A stretch of 64,000 nucleotides of DNA from Zunongwangia sp. HGR-M22 (GCF_027594425.1 NZ_CP115159.1:1105001-1169000), one strand, 5' to 3'; shown: positions 52,096-61,607, counted from the first letter of the stretch. A program made the numbers and translations. The notes: generated by a model not told the origin, from the letters alone.

Positions 52096-54699
52096 TTAAG
52101 ATTCAGTTAATTCTTCCTGATTTCTAAACACCAAGTTATCATCAAATTCATCTAAGAGAATAATACTATCTGTGCTTATATTTCCTGAAAGAATCTCTTT
52201 CGATAATTTATTCAATACCTCTTTTTGTACGGTTCGCTTTACTGGTCTGGCACCAAATTGCGGATCGAATCCTCGTTTGGCCAAAAACTCCAATGCCTGT
52301 TCAGTAGCATCTAAAACAATATTCTGTTTTGCCAGCATCTTCTTCACGCCTTTTAATTGAAGGTCAACAATTCGTTTAATGTCCTGTTGCGCTAATGGAG
52401 AGAACATCACAATATCGTCGATCCGGTTGATGAATTCTGGGCGAACACTTTGTTTTAATAAGCTAAGAACTTCTGTTTTTGCAGCTTCCATGGCAGTTTC
52501 TACATCAGGGATATTTTCAAATTTATCCTGAATGATTTGGCTTCCCATATTTGAAGTCATAATGATGATGGTATTTTTAAAATCTGCCAGACGACCTTTA
52601 TTATCTGTTAATCGCCCTTCATCTAACACTTGTAATAAAATATTAAAAGTATCTGGATGTGCTTTTTCAATTTCATCTAAAAGAACTACTGAATAGGGTT
52701 TGCGTCGCACTGCTTCCGTTAACTGTCCGCCTTCATCATAACCCACATATCCCGGAGGTGCACCAACCAATCGGCTTACCGAATGGCGTTCCTGATATTC
52801 ACTCATGTCGATTCTAGTCATGGCCGATTCGTCATCAAATAAATACTCGGCCAGTGCTTTGGCTAACTCCGTTTTACCTACACCGGTTGTACCTAAGAAT
52901 AAGAACGAACCAATAGGTCTATTTTGATCCTGTAAACCGGCACGGCTTCTACGTACTGCATCACTTACAGCTACTATAGCTTCTTGCTGTCCAACAACAC
53001 GGCGGTGTAATTCATCTTCTAGTCGAAGTAATTTTTCGCGTTCGCTTTGCAGCATTTTGGTTACAGGAATTCCTGTCCATTTAGCAACAACTTCAGCAAT
53101 ATCATCGTTGGTAACTTCTTCCTGAATTAAAGATTTACCACTTTCCTTTTTTTGAACTTCTTTTTGAAGACGCTCTAATTTTTCTTGCGCATCTTTTATT
53201 TTTCCGTAACGTAATTCAGCTACTTTTCCGTAATCGCCTTCGCGTTCCGCTTTATCGGCTTCAAGCTTATATTGTTCGATTTCAGTTTTTGCATTCTGAA
53301 TATTATCTACAACTTCTTTTTCATTTTTCCATTGTGCATGAATTTCGTTGCGTTCTTCTTTAAGATTGGCTAAATCGGCGTGTAATGATTTTAATTTTGT
53401 TTCATCTTTCTCACGCTTAATAGCTTCAATCTCAATTTCCAGCTGCATGATTTTTCGATCTAGCACATCTAATTCTTCCGGCTTCGAGTTAATTTCCATC
53501 CGAAGTTTAGAAGCAGCTTCATCCATCAAGTCAATAGCCTTATCTGGCAAAAATCGATTAGTGATGTAGCGTTGCGATAATTCTACCGCCGCAATAATAG
53601 CTTCATCTTTAATGCGTACTTTGTGGTGTTGCTCATACTTTTCTTTAATACCTCGCAGTATTGAAATTGCACTTTCCGTATCGGGTTCTGCTACCATTAC
53701 CTTTTGGAAACGACGCTCTAATGCTTTATCTTTTTCAAAATACTTTTGATATTCATCTAAAGTGGTCGCACCAATTGCTCTAAGCTCACCACGGGCAAGT
53801 GCTGGTTTTAAAATATTTGCTGCATCCATAGCACCTTGGCCACCACCGGCACCAACAAGGGTATGAATTTCATCAATAAAAAGAACAATGTTTCCGTCGC
53901 TGCCGGTAACTTCTTTAATTACCGCTTTTAGGCGTTCCTCAAACTCTCCTTTAAATTTAGCGCCGGCAATAAGGGCACCCATATCTAAAGAGAAAATTTG
54001 TTTGTCTTTTAAATTTTCGGGTACATCGCCAGCTACAATACGATGCGCTAAACCTTCTGCAATTGCAGTTTTACCGGTACCAGGCTCCCCAACCAACATT
54101 GGGTTGTTTTTGGTTCTACGCGATAAGATTTGTAGAATTCTACGAATTTCTTCGTCACGCCCAATTACCGGATCCAGCTTCCCCGTTTCAGCTAATTGGT
54201 TAAGGTTTTTTGCATATTTATTTAAGGAGTTGTATGTCTCTTCTGCACTTTGGGAAGTTACACGGTCTCCTTTTCTAAGTTCTTCAATAGCTGCTTTTAA
54301 TCCTTTCTCAGTAGCACCTTGATCTTTTAAAATTTGTGCAACTTTACTAGATGATTTAAAAATAGCCAGAATTAAATGTTCTACAGAAACATACTCATCG
54401 TTCATTTTTTTGGCGATGCTAGATGCTTCATTTACTGTTTTACCGGCTTCTCGGCTCAACATAATATCTCCGCCGCTAACTTTTGGAAAACTCTGTAATG
54501 TATTATCCAGAATTTGCGTAAAAAGGTTAACGTTAATGTTCAATTTTTTCAGCAAAAATGGCGTTACATTTTCATCTACAATGGTAATTGCTTTAAACAA
54601 ATGTTCATTTTCAATTTGCTGATGGTCCATCTCCTGAGTAAGCTGTTGCGCTTGCTGGATAGCCTCCTGTGATTTTATGGTAAAATTATTAAAGTTCAT
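52096..54699 (-). CDS. clpB: ATP-dependent disaggregase ClpB
   Basis: An 867-residue Hsp100. N-domain at about 1-145 ([18 protein letters not shown]), first AAA+ with Walker [18 protein letters not shown] near 205, middle coiled coil from about 400 to 530 ([20 protein letters not shown]), second AAA+ with [14 protein letters not shown] and [13 protein letters not shown], then the small C-terminal domain. It rescues aggregated proteins with DnaK/DnaJ/GrpE. The upstream region carries two copies of a motif also found at grpE. Confidence 0.98.
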   Translation of the reverse strand: MNFNNFTIKSQEAIQQAQQLTQEMDHQQIENEHLFKAITIVDENVTPFLLKKLNINVNLFTQILDNTLQSFPKVSGGDIMLSREAGKTVNEASSIAKKMNDEYVSVEHLILAIFKSSSKVAQILKDQGATEKGLKAAIEELRKGDRVTSQSAEETYNSLNKYAKNLNQLAETGKLDPVIGRDEEIRRILQILSRRTKNNPMLVGEPGTGKTAIAEGLAHRIVAGDVPENLKDKQIFSLDMGALIAGAKFKGEFEERLKAVIKEVTGSDGNIVLFIDEIHTLVGAGGGQGAMDAANILKPALARGELRAIGATTLDEYQKYFEKDKALERRFQKVMVAEPDTESAISILRGIKEKYEQHHKVRIKDEAIIAAVELSQRYITNRFLPDKAIDLMDEAASKLRMEINSKPEELDVLDRKIMQLEIEIEAIKREKDETKLKSLHADLANLKEERNEIHAQWKNEKEVVDNIQNAKTEIEQYKLEADKAEREGDYGKVAELRYGKIKDAQEKLERLQKEVQKKESGKSLIQEEVTNDDIAEVVAKWTGIPVTKMLQSEREKLLRLEDELHRRVVGQQEAIVAVSDAVRRSRAGLQDQNRPIGSFLFLGTTGVGKTELAKALAEYLFDDESAMTRIDMSEYQERHSVSRLVGAPPGYVGYDEGGQLTEAVRRKPYSVVLLDEIEKAHPDTFNILLQVLDEGRLTDNKGRLADFKNTIIIMTSNMGSQIIQDKFENIPDVETAMEAAKTEVLSLLKQSVRPEFINRIDDIVMFSPLAQQDIKRIVDLQLKGVKKMLAKQNIVLDATEQALEFLAKRGFDPQFGARPVKRTVQKEVLNKLSKEILSGNISTDSIILLDEFDDNLVFRNQEELTES

Positions 54700-54752
54700 G
54701 GTCTTTTCTTTTTCAGATTGTAAATAGCAAATGCTATACCCTAACGATAATT

Positions 54753-54797
54753 AGACAAAATGGCATTATTTTTAATGAATTTTAAGACAAAACGTCA
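54753..54797 (-). promoter_or_regulatory. Two copies of a 13-base motif upstream of clpB
   Basis: On the minus strand TGACGTTTTGTCT (54785-54797) and TGCCATTTTGTCT (54753-54765) start 32 bases apart, close to three helical turns. The grpE promoter has TGACATTTTGACA. They share TGNCRTTTTGWCW. Confidence 0.55.
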
Positions 54798-54856
54798 TAA
54801 ATGCTAATTATATATAAAACATTGGTTTTTGGGTTAAGCATTCGGGTTGAAGGTTT

Positions 54857-54864
54857 TATCTTTG
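54857..54864 (+). promoter_or_regulatory. -7 promoter box for ytxJ
   Basis: TATCTTTG fits TAnnTTTG, 14 bases before the ytxJ start codon at 54879. The -33 element is not clear. Confidence 0.4.
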
Positions 54865-54878
54865 CAAAAAAAACAAGT

Positions 54879-55274
54879 ATGGGAATTTTTGATAAAATGT
54901 TTGGTGCAGGCGATAAGGAATCGAAAAATGAATCTAAGGTGAATTGGACTGCATTAACTGATATTTCACAATTAGAAGTTGCAGAAATGGAATCTCAACA
55001 CCAATTGGTGGCGATTTTGAAACACTCTACTCGCTGCGGAATTAGCCGGATGGTGTTAAAACAATTCGAAAATTCTTACGATATTCCTGAAGATGCAGAG
55101 GTGAAATTATACTTTTTAGACCTGCTAAGTCATCGTGATATTTCTAACGAAATTGCAGAAAGATTTAAGGTAAGACACGAAAGCCCACAGCTCATCGTAC
55201 TTCAGGGCAAAAAAGTTGTTCATCACAGTTCGCATCAAGATATAGAAGTGCAGAATATTAAAGATTTTTTATAA
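54879..55274 (+). CDS. ytxJ: Bacillithiol system redox protein YtxJ
   Basis: A 131-residue thioredoxin-fold protein. The ATG at 54879 (MGIFDKMFG) is preferred; the frame is open 78 bases upstream but without conserved sequence. The active site is HSTRCGISRMVL, a monothiol-type CGIS site. RHESPQLIVLQGKKVVHHSSHQDI is the cis-Pro and C-terminal part. YtxJ is proposed to act with bacillithiol, which fits Bacteroidota. Divergent from clpB. Confidence 0.88.
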   Translation: MGIFDKMFGAGDKESKNESKVNWTALTDISQLEVAEMESQHQLVAILKHSTRCGISRMVLKQFENSYDIPEDAEVKLYFLDLLSHRDISNEIAERFKVRHESPQLIVLQGKKVVHHSSHQDIEVQNIKDFL

Positions 55275-55395
55275 AATTTGAATAATTAGTTTTTTTAATT
55301 TATTTTTAGAAACCATTGTTAAACATTATTAATCAATCTGGCAAAAATTATGATCATTCGTAATTTTGAACAGACGAAAAAGATTAATCAAAGTT

Positions 55396-55611
55396 ATGGA
55401 TAAAGAGATAGATTTTAAGGAACTTGAAAAAAGATGGGAAGCCATTAAAAAGAGTCAAGAAACCAATAGAGAAGATCGAGAATTCCAAGACCACAGCGAA
55501 GTAAATCTTCCAGAGGATAGAAAGAGTGGTGGAAGCATCGACGATAAAAAAGCTTTAGAAGCTACCATGCGCGAGTCGAGAGAATTTCGAAGCTATAGTA
55601 GAATCGGATAA
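55396..55611 (+). CDS. Small acidic/basic protein of unknown function
   Basis: A 71-residue charged protein starting MDKEIDFKELEKRWEAI; the ATG at 55396 is preferred over an upstream TTG frame opening. It is mostly helical and disordered (EDREFQDHSEVNLPEDRK). I do not recognise the family, though the even charge and spacing suggest a real protein. A terminator follows 3 bases later. Confidence 0.5.
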   Translation: MDKEIDFKELEKRWEAIKKSQETNREDREFQDHSEVNLPEDRKSGGSIDDKKALEATMRESREFRSYSRIG

Positions 55612-55613
55612 AT

Positions 55614-55647
55614 AAAAAAAGCTGCCAAATTTGGCAGCTTTTTTTAT
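55614..55647. terminator. Bidirectional terminator
   Basis: GCTGCCAA pairs with TTGGCAGC, flanked by A-run and T-run; shared with the fahA gene on the minus strand. Confidence 0.9.
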
Positions 55648-55665
55648 TTATATACTAAAGTTATA

Positions 55666-56955
55666 TTACTTCTTTTTAGGTTCAAAAACTGGTAATAATT
55701 TGGTGTTAATTTCACCAAAACCTATTCTTATACTTTCATTTTCGCAGTGTCCTCGCATAATTACGGTGTCATTATCTTTAATAAAACTGCGTGAGCTGCC
55801 ATCTGCTAAAGCTATTGGTTTTTCACCTTTCCAGGAAAGTTCCAGCATACTGCCATAGGTATCTGGTGTTGCTCCTGAAATAGTTCCTGAAGCCATCATG
55901 TCGCCAGAATTTACCGGGCATCCATTAATAGTGTGATGCGCCAATTGTTGGCTCATATTCCAATACAAGTATTTATAGTTTGTTTTAGAAAGTAAATTTT
56001 CAGCTCCGTTCTCTGGTTTTAAATATACTTCCAGTTTTATATCAAAACTTTTATTTCCAGTATATTTTAGATAAGACATCAACTCTTTTTCAGGTTTTGG
56101 TCCTTCAGTTCTAAAGGGTTCTAAAGCATCCATGGTAACGATCCATGGCGAAATAGAAGAGGCAAAGTTTTTGGCTAAAAATGGACCTAGTGGAGCATAT
56201 TCCCATTTTTGGATATCGCGTGCGCTCCAATCATTAAACATTACCATTCCAAAGATATATTCTTCAGCTTCATCCACAGGAATTGGTTCTCCCAGCAAAT
56301 TGGCATCGGTGGTAATAAAAGCCATTTCCATTTCAAAATCTACTTGCTTAGAGGGGCCAAATACTGGTTCGCTTGCACCTTCAGGCATTGTTTGTCCTTT
56401 AGGACGATGAATCGGGATGTGGCTGGTTACTATTGAGGAACTTCTACCATGGTAACCTACAGGAATGTGCAGCCAGTTTGGTAATAACGCATTTTCTTTA
56501 TCACGAAACATACTGCCTACATTTGTAGCGTGCTCTTTGCTGGAGTAAAAGTCGGTGTAATCACCAACCTGTACGGGCATTTGCATTTCTATTTCATCTA
56601 AAGTGAATAGAACCACATTGCGATGTTCCTGATTATTTTTTAAAGTTTCGTTCTTCTCATCAAAAATCTCAGCAATACGATTTCTTACCAATCGCCAAGT
56701 TTTTTTACCATCAGAAATAAAATCATTTAAAGTATCCTGAAGAAAAATATCATCGGTTAAAGGAATACCTTCAAAATAGCCTAGTTGATGTAATGCACCA
56801 AGGTCGATCGCAAAATCCCCAATTCTGGTTCCGATAGTGATAATATCATCTCTGGTTAAAAAAACACCAAAAGGGATATTCTGAATTGGAAAATCGGTAT
56901 CCTTTGAAATATCTAGCCAGGTTTTTCTGTTAGGATCGTTTGCGGTAATAGACAT
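55666..56955 (-). CDS. fahA: Fumarylacetoacetase
   Basis: A 429-residue enzyme that splits 4-fumarylacetoacetate to fumarate and acetoacetate, the last step of tyrosine/homogentisate breakdown. The N-terminal SH3-like part (FPIQNIPFGVF) and the FAH core are present: VGDYTDFYSSKEHATNVG, VGYHGRSSSIVTS, DFEMEMAFITTDANLLGEPI, FNDWSARDIQKWEYAPLGPFLAKNFASSISPWIV, NSGDMMASGTISG. A TATATTTG box lies about 35 bases upstream. Other tyrosine-degradation genes are not in the window. Confidence 0.97.
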   Translation of the reverse strand: MSITANDPNRKTWLDISKDTDFPIQNIPFGVFLTRDDIITIGTRIGDFAIDLGALHQLGYFEGIPLTDDIFLQDTLNDFISDGKKTWRLVRNRIAEIFDEKNETLKNNQEHRNVVLFTLDEIEMQMPVQVGDYTDFYSSKEHATNVGSMFRDKENALLPNWLHIPVGYHGRSSSIVTSHIPIHRPKGQTMPEGASEPVFGPSKQVDFEMEMAFITTDANLLGEPIPVDEAEEYIFGMVMFNDWSARDIQKWEYAPLGPFLAKNFASSISPWIVTMDALEPFRTEGPKPEKELMSYLKYTGNKSFDIKLEVYLKPENGAENLLSKTNYKYLYWNMSQQLAHHTINGCPVNSGDMMASGTISGATPDTYGSMLELSWKGEKPIALADGSSRSFIKDNDTVIMRGHCENESIRIGFGEINTKLLPVFEPKKK

Positions 56956-56989
56956 ATAAAAATGAGAATTTGTTAAAATCTAGTTGATT

Positions 56990-56997
56990 CAAATATA
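56990..56997 (-). promoter_or_regulatory. -7 promoter box for fahA
   Basis: TATATTTG on the minus strand, 34 bases before the fahA start. Confidence 0.4.
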
Positions 56998-57029
56998 TTA
57001 TTTTCCTGTAATTAACCGAATGTATTTAT

Positions 57030-57037
57030 TACTTTTG
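57030..57037 (+). promoter_or_regulatory. -7 promoter box for glyA
   Basis: TACTTTTG fits TAnnTTTG, 26 bases before the glyA start; CTG at 57006 is a poor -33 element. Confidence 0.4.
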
Positions 57038-57063
57038 ATTAATATTTAACGTAAATAATTAAG

Positions 57064-58338
57064 ATGCAACGAGATACACAAATTTTTGATCTAATCGAGA
57101 AGGAGAAAGAACGTCAACTGCATGGTTTAGAGCTTATTGCGAGTGAAAACTTTGTTAGTGATCAGGTAATGGAAGCTGCCGGATCTGTACTTACCAATAA
57201 ATACGCAGAGGGATATCCCGGTAAAAGATATTACGGTGGATGTGAAGTTGTAGATGAAGTAGAGCAGTTAGCCATCGATCGCCTAAAGGAACTTTTTGGA
57301 GCAGAGTATGCAAATGTGCAGCCACATTCTGGATCACAAGCCAATACTGCAGTTTTCCAGGCATGTTTAAAACCAGGTGAGAAATTCTTAGGTTTTGATC
57401 TTTCTCACGGTGGACACTTAACACACGGTTCTCCTGTAAATTTTTCTGGTAAATTATACGAACCTGTATTTTATGGAGTAGATAAAGAAACCGGACTTAT
57501 CGATTATGATAAAGTAGCTGAAATTGCAGAAAAGGAAAAGCCAAAAATGATTATTGCTGGTGCCTCGGCTTATTCTCGTGAAATTGATTATAAACGCTTT
57601 AGAGAAATTGCAGATAGCGTTGGTGCTATTTTGTTCGCCGATATTGCACATCCTGCCGGGCTTATTGCAAAAGGCGTAATTGGAGACCCAATGCCACATT
57701 GCCATATCGTAACTTCTACAACTCATAAAACACTTCGTGGGCCAAGAGGTGGAATTATTATGATGGGTAAAGACTTTGATAACCCATTTGGTTTGAAGTT
57801 GAAGAACGGAAATCTTAAAAAGATGTCTTCACTTTTAAATAGTGCCATCTTTCCAGGAAACCAGGGTGGGCCTTTAGAGCATATTATTGCCGCAAAAGCA
57901 GTAGCCTTTGGAGAAGCTCTTACAGATGAGTTTTTACATTATGCTGTGCAGGTTAAGAAAAATGCAAAGAAAATGGCGGAGGCTTTTGTTGAAAAAAATT
58001 ATCAGATCATTTCTGGCGGAACCGATAACCATTCTATGCTTATCGATTTAAGAAACAAAGAAGTAAGTGGTAAAGAAGCGGAAGAAGCGTTGACTAAAGC
58101 CGATATCACAGTAAACAAAAACATGGTGCCGTTTGATGATAAATCCCCTTTTGTAACTTCAGGAATTAGAATTGGTACTGCGGCGGTAACCACTAGAGGA
58201 TTGATTGAAGAAGATATGCCTAAGATTGTCGAATTGATTGATAAAGTAATTAAGAATATCGATAATGATGCAAAATTAGCTGAAGTAAAATCTGAAGTAA
58301 ATTCTTTAATGCACGGTCGTCCGTTATTTAAAGCTTAA
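57064..58338 (+). CDS. glyA: Serine hydroxymethyltransferase
   Basis: A 424-residue PLP enzyme that converts serine and tetrahydrofolate to glycine and methylene-tetrahydrofolate. Features: [20 protein letters not shown] at the start, [20 protein letters not shown], the PLP lysine Lys222 in [14 protein letters not shown], and the C-terminal [15 protein letters not shown]. Length normal. Single gene; divergent from fahA and closed by a terminator. Confidence 0.98.
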   Translation: MQRDTQIFDLIEKEKERQLHGLELIASENFVSDQVMEAAGSVLTNKYAEGYPGKRYYGGCEVVDEVEQLAIDRLKELFGAEYANVQPHSGSQANTAVFQACLKPGEKFLGFDLSHGGHLTHGSPVNFSGKLYEPVFYGVDKETGLIDYDKVAEIAEKEKPKMIIAGASAYSREIDYKRFREIADSVGAILFADIAHPAGLIAKGVIGDPMPHCHIVTSTTHKTLRGPRGGIIMMGKDFDNPFGLKLKNGNLKKMSSLLNSAIFPGNQGGPLEHIIAAKAVAFGEALTDEFLHYAVQVKKNAKKMAEAFVEKNYQIISGGTDNHSMLIDLRNKEVSGKEAEEALTKADITVNKNMVPFDDKSPFVTSGIRIGTAAVTTRGLIEEDMPKIVELIDKVIKNIDNDAKLAEVKSEVNSLMHGRPLFKA

Positions 58339-58360
58339 GCGATATTTGTCGATATTATAT

Positions 58361-58391
58361 AAAAAAAGCTATCAATTTGGTAGCTTTTTTT
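58361..58391. terminator. Bidirectional terminator
   Basis: AAAAAGCTA pairs with TAGCTTTTT around a short AT loop; shared by glyA and the DUF6249 gene. Confidence 0.88.
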
Positions 58392-58397
58392 GTTCGT

Positions 58398-58739
58398 TTA
58401 TAATTTCATCTTACGCGTTAGGTAAAAACCTAAAAGTAAAAATGCTCCGGGAGTAAAGAATAAACTGGCAATATATGCTAAATCATCGTTTAGTACCGTA
58501 TAAGCTTCGAATAAGTTACCTATTAGAAAACCAAAACCTACACCCATTAAAACAAGTGACAAATTAAGTAGGATAACTGCCCAAACAGGTGACGATCTAT
58601 CTTTTCTTACTTTAAATATCGAAGCATCTTTATCATTTTCGATAAGGGCAAGACGTTCTTTATTTCTCGTTTGAAAAAAGAGGAAGAAAATACCAAAGAT
58701 GCAGGCAAAAAGGGAAATACATATAATAACAGGTTCCAT
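58398..58739 (-). CDS. DUF6249-like membrane protein
   Basis: A 113-residue protein with three hydrophobic segments (about residues 2-22, 52-76 and 88-106) and a charged loop (QTRNKERLALIENDKDASIFKVRKDRSS). The NKERLALIENDKD loop is common in DUF6249 proteins. It is divergent from an ECF sigma gene and carries the same promoter motif, so it is very probably part of that sigma factor's regulon and linked to envelope stress. Molecular role unknown. Confidence 0.7.
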   Translation of the reverse strand: MEPVIICISLFACIFGIFFLFFQTRNKERLALIENDKDASIFKVRKDRSSPVWAVILLNLSLVLMGVGFGFLIGNLFEAYTVLNDDLAYIASLFFTPGAFLLLGFYLTRKMKL

Positions 58740-58789
58740 ATTTTTAATTTTATATGATTAATGAATTTTTAAGCGCTTTCTAAAATTAA

Positions 58790-58816
58790 GACGATACTTT
58801 ACAAAAATAGGTTACA
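58790..58816 (-). promoter_or_regulatory. ECF-type promoter of the DUF6249 gene
   Basis: On the minus strand TGTAACC, a 16-base spacer, CGTC. The identical pair with the same spacing stands on the other strand in front of the sigma gene. Confidence 0.7.
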
Positions 58817-58847
58817 AATAATTTCGAAAAAGAAAGAAGAAATTTAT

Positions 58848-58874
58848 TGTAACCAGATTTACCTAGTTGTCGTC
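58848..58874 (+). promoter_or_regulatory. ECF-type autoregulatory promoter of the sigma gene
   Basis: TGTAACC (58848-58854), 16-base spacer, CGTC (58871-58874). It differs from the housekeeping TTG/TAnnTTTG pattern and stands 10 bases before the sigma start codon, suggesting autoregulation and a very short leader. Confidence 0.7.
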
Positions 58875-58884
58875 CTACAATTAA

Positions 58885-59466
58885 ATGACCATCAAAAAAG
58901 ACCAATTACTCATCGATCAAATCCTGGGCGGAGATAAGCTATTATTCTCGGTGCTGGTAGATCGTTATAAAAATATGGTCTTTACTTTGTGTTTAAGATT
59001 GCTTAAAAATAGGGAAGAAGCCGAAGAGGTGGCGCAGGAAAGTTTTGTGAAAATCTATAAATCCTTGAGTAAATTTAAAGGAGAGGCAAAATTTTCGACC
59101 TGGGTGTATCGAGTAACTTACAATAATTGTCTCGATTTCCTAAAGGCTAAGAAGCGTAGGTTTAAAGAGTTAAGTGTAGATGCTTACAATGGTTTTGAAA
59201 TTGAAGATATTGATAATGCGATTAATAATTTAGAAGAAAAAGAGCGGAAAATGGCTATTCTTAGCTGTATAAATATGCTGAATGAAGACGATGCTTTTTT
59301 GCTAACTTTACATTATTACGAAGATCAGTCGGTTAAAGAAATAGCTAAAATCATGAATCTTTCTGTATCCAACGTGAAAGTGAAATTATACCGAAGCCGT
59401 AAGCAATTAGCGGTTATTTTAAAGAGAAGATTGTCGAATGATATGTTGCTGAATTATGGAAAATAA
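58885..59466 (+). CDS. ECF-family RNA polymerase sigma factor
   Basis: A 193-residue sigma-70 family factor. Region 2 is VDRYKNMVFTLCLRLLKNREEAEEVAQESFVKIYKSL and FSTWVYRVTYNNCLDFLKAKKRR; region 4 is ALLTLHYYEDQSVKEIAKIMNLSVSNVKVKLYRSRKQL-like (the helix-turn-helix). No long C-terminal domain. The next gene overlaps it by 11 bases and encodes a membrane protein that may be its anti-sigma factor. A matching promoter lies directly upstream. Confidence 0.95.
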   Translation: MTIKKDQLLIDQILGGDKLLFSVLVDRYKNMVFTLCLRLLKNREEAEEVAQESFVKIYKSLSKFKGEAKFSTWVYRVTYNNCLDFLKAKKRRFKELSVDAYNGFEIEDIDNAINNLEEKERKMAILSCINMLNEDDAFLLTLHYYEDQSVKEIAKIMNLSVSNVKVKLYRSRKQLAVILKRRLSNDMLLNYGK

Positions 59467-59899
59467 AGAAAGGAAATTAGACGAATTTACGAAGAAAATT
59501 TTCAAGGGATCCAGCCTGGAAACTCCTTCTTATAATTTTACCGATAAGGTAATGACCAATCTTCCTGAAATTAAAATAGCCGAAGCAACAACCGGCAAAA
59601 CTTCAGCAAATAAAATTAAATATGAACCACTAATTTCTAAAAAAGGTTGGGTAATGATCGCAGCCTTTGTGGCGATATTATTGCTTTCTTCGTATTTTTC
59701 TTCAACAGTAGGAGCTTCAGAAAAATTGATCAATAAATGGAGTGAATTTAAATCTGTTTTTAATTTCTCTTTTGAAATGTCTAATATCGATATCTTAAAT
59801 AGCGATCTTTTGGCAATTTCCGTAGCACTTTTTACGAGTTATTTTTTACTCGAAATTTTTCTACTGAATAACTGGATAATAAATAAACGATTTAATTAA
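59456..59899 (+). CDS. Putative anti-sigma membrane protein
   Basis: A 147-residue protein. The N-terminal ~65 residues are soluble and charged (MENKERKLDEFTKKIFKGSSLETPSYNFTDKV), and two membrane segments lie at about 66-84 and 117-137. Its start overlaps the sigma gene by 11 bases. Location and topology are those of an anti-sigma factor, although I see no zinc-binding HxxxCxxC motif, so the assignment is positional. Its last 4 bases overlap the convergent thioesterase gene. Confidence 0.6.
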   Translation: MENKERKLDEFTKKIFKGSSLETPSYNFTDKVMTNLPEIKIAEATTGKTSANKIKYEPLISKKGWVMIAAFVAILLLSSYFSSTVGASEKLINKWSEFKSVFNFSFEMSNIDILNSDLLAISVALFTSYFLLEIFLLNNWIINKRFN

Positions 59900-60309
59900 A
59901 CTGATTTTTCCTGAAATAAAAGTTTCATTTCTTCATCAATTCTTGCCGGTCTGTTAGAACCATGCTTTAGTAAACACCAAACTGTTTTCGCTTTTACCAA
60001 AACCTTATCGGTGCTTTTGTTTTTGATAAGTACGTGCCTAATGGAAGTGACATTGGTAATTTCATCTACATAAGTTTGTAGTAAAATCTCATCATCTAGA
60101 AAAGCCTGTTGCTTATAATCGATTTCGTGCCTAACGACCACCCAAAAATATTCCTTTTTTTGAGCTGCGGAAGCTCGATCTTCCCAGTGCCCTTTTGCTA
60201 CATCCTGTATCCATTGCACATACTGCACGTTATTTACGTGCTGTTGTTCATCAAGATCAGATTCAGTAACTTTTAATTCTAGTTCAAAAATTTGGGGTTT
60301 GGTAATCAT
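59896..60309 (-). CDS. Acyl-CoA thioesterase, hotdog (4HBT) fold
   Basis: A 137-residue single-hotdog thioesterase. FELELKVTESDLDEQQHVNNVQYVQWIQDVAKGHW matches the 4HBT motif, with the Asp/Gln-Gln-His segment standing where Asp-xx-GHVNN is usual. The rest (VVVRHEIDYKQQAFLDDEILLQTYV) is the core beta sheet. The acyl group is unknown. It begins 1 base after the stop of the glutaminyl cyclase gene, so both are translated together. Confidence 0.88.
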   Translation of the reverse strand: MITKPQIFELELKVTESDLDEQQHVNNVQYVQWIQDVAKGHWEDRASAAQKKEYFWVVVRHEIDYKQQAFLDDEILLQTYVDEITNVTSIRHVLIKNKSTDKVLVKAKTVWCLLKHGSNRPARIDEEMKLLFQEKSV

Positions 60310-60310
60310 T

Positions 60311-61378
60311 TTATTTTTCTATGATTTTCACTTCAAATAATTTATCCCAATGTTTTCCGGTAACAAATAATTGCTTGGTGTGAGGATTGTAAGCGATACC
60401 ATTTAGAACATGATTCGCTTCATCCAATTCGTTTTTGTTTCCTAATTTATCTCTTAAGCCTCTAAAATCGATAAGCCCATCTATAGCACCATTTTTAGGA
60501 TTGATGATTGCTACACCATCTTTTTGATAGGTGTTGGCATAAATTTCACCATCTACCCATTCCAATTCGTTCATTTTAGAAACAATATTTTTATGAGTAG
60601 CAATTTGTATGTAATCTTCTTCAGCTAAAGTTTCAGGATTTAGTAACCAGATTTTTTCGGTACCATCACTTTTATAAATGTGTTCTCCGTCATGGCATAA
60701 TCCCCAGCCTTCTTTACTTTGATTGTAACTGAAGGTTCCTGTTTTCTCAAAAGTATTCAGATTATAGATATAACCTTCTTTTGCTCTCCAGGTTAAAAGA
60801 ATAATTTGATTTTTAAAAATGGTCATCCCTTCACCAAAAACTGAATCGTCCAGATTTATAATTTCCAGAACTTTCCCGGTTTTTAGATCTACTTTTCTAA
60901 GATCAGATTCGCCATATTCGCCGGTACTTTCATATAAAGTATCGTTTAAGAATTCTAGACCTTGTGTATAAGCTTCAGGATCGTGAGGATAGGTATTTAC
61001 GATTTCGAAAGTGTAAGCTTTTGGAGCTGCGTTATTATAAATTTTGATCGATTTGGTAGTGGTATCCTTTTTACCTTCATAAAAAACTTCAGCTTCTAGG
61101 GTTTGATTACCTAATTTCTCGTCTTCCAAAGAAAAATTAAATGACCAGTTTGGTGCTTTTGCGGTAGCCTTTTCAGTATTTAAATGCACAACAACTGAAT
61201 CTATTTTGAACTCTTTTTTGTTTTCAATTTGTCCTGAAATGCGTTCGCCGAGTTTAAATTCTTTTTTATTTCCTTCAATTTTTATCTTAAATGAAGAATT
61301 TTTTGATCCCGAATTGCTTCCGCAGGAAAAATATAAAAAAGCTAATGTTAAGATTAACAGAGATTTAAATTTCATCAT
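60311..61378 (-). CDS. Glutaminyl-peptide cyclotransferase lipoprotein
   Basis: A 355-residue lipoprotein (lipobox YFSC, Cys19) with an N-terminal Ig-like domain (about 25-115) and a C-terminal five-bladed propeller of the plant/bacterial glutamine-cyclotransferase type: TYPHDPEAYTQGLEFLNDTLYESTGEYG, FGEGMTIFKNQIILLTWRAKEG, LNELEWVDGEIYANTYQKD-like and LNGIAYNPHTKQLFVTGKHWDKLFEV. It forms N-terminal pyroglutamate on exported proteins. In Bacteroidota many exported proteins begin with Gln after signal cleavage. Confidence 0.92.
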   Translation of the reverse strand: MMKFKSLLILTLAFLYFSCGSNSGSKNSSFKIKIEGNKKEFKLGERISGQIENKKEFKIDSVVVHLNTEKATAKAPNWSFNFSLEDEKLGNQTLEAEVFYEGKKDTTTKSIKIYNNAAPKAYTFEIVNTYPHDPEAYTQGLEFLNDTLYESTGEYGESDLRKVDLKTGKVLEIINLDDSVFGEGMTIFKNQIILLTWRAKEGYIYNLNTFEKTGTFSYNQSKEGWGLCHDGEHIYKSDGTEKIWLLNPETLAEEDYIQIATHKNIVSKMNELEWVDGEIYANTYQKDGVAIINPKNGAIDGLIDFRGLRDKLGNKNELDEANHVLNGIAYNPHTKQLFVTGKHWDKLFEVKIIEK

Positions 61379-61432
61379 CTTTTAAAGTCCTATTTTATAT
61401 GGCTAAATTAACTAATTCTGTTTAAAAAATGC

Positions 61433-61462
61433 TTGCCAGAAGTACTAAAGATTGTATATTTG
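61433..61462 (+). promoter_or_regulatory. SRP RNA promoter
   Basis: TTG at 61433-61435, a 19-base spacer and TATATTTG at 61455-61462: the best match to the Bacteroidota consensus in this window. It ends 5 bases before the SRP RNA stem. Confidence 0.85.
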
Positions 61463-61467
61463 CACCC

Positions 61468-61568
61468 GGCAAGTCCCACACAACCAGCTCCTGCTGAATC
61501 CCCCAGGGCGGGAACGCAGCAAGGGTAAGTGGTCGCAGCGGTGTGATGTGGGTTACTTGCCTTTTTTT
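61468..61568 (+). ncRNA. ffs: Signal recognition particle RNA, small type
   Basis: The ends pair as GGCAAGTCCCACA with TGTGGGTTACTTGCC, closing one long hairpin of about 94 bases. The tip contains CAGGGCGGGAACGCAGCAAGGG, the conserved SRP helix 8 with a GGAA tetraloop that binds Ffh. The Bacteroidota promoter stands directly upstream and a seven-T run directly downstream, so this is a single-gene transcription unit. Exact ends are estimated from pairing. Confidence 0.95.
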
Positions 61569-61607
61569 GTATCTGGGATTTAAGAAAAATAATCGCATAT
61601 TTGCGCT

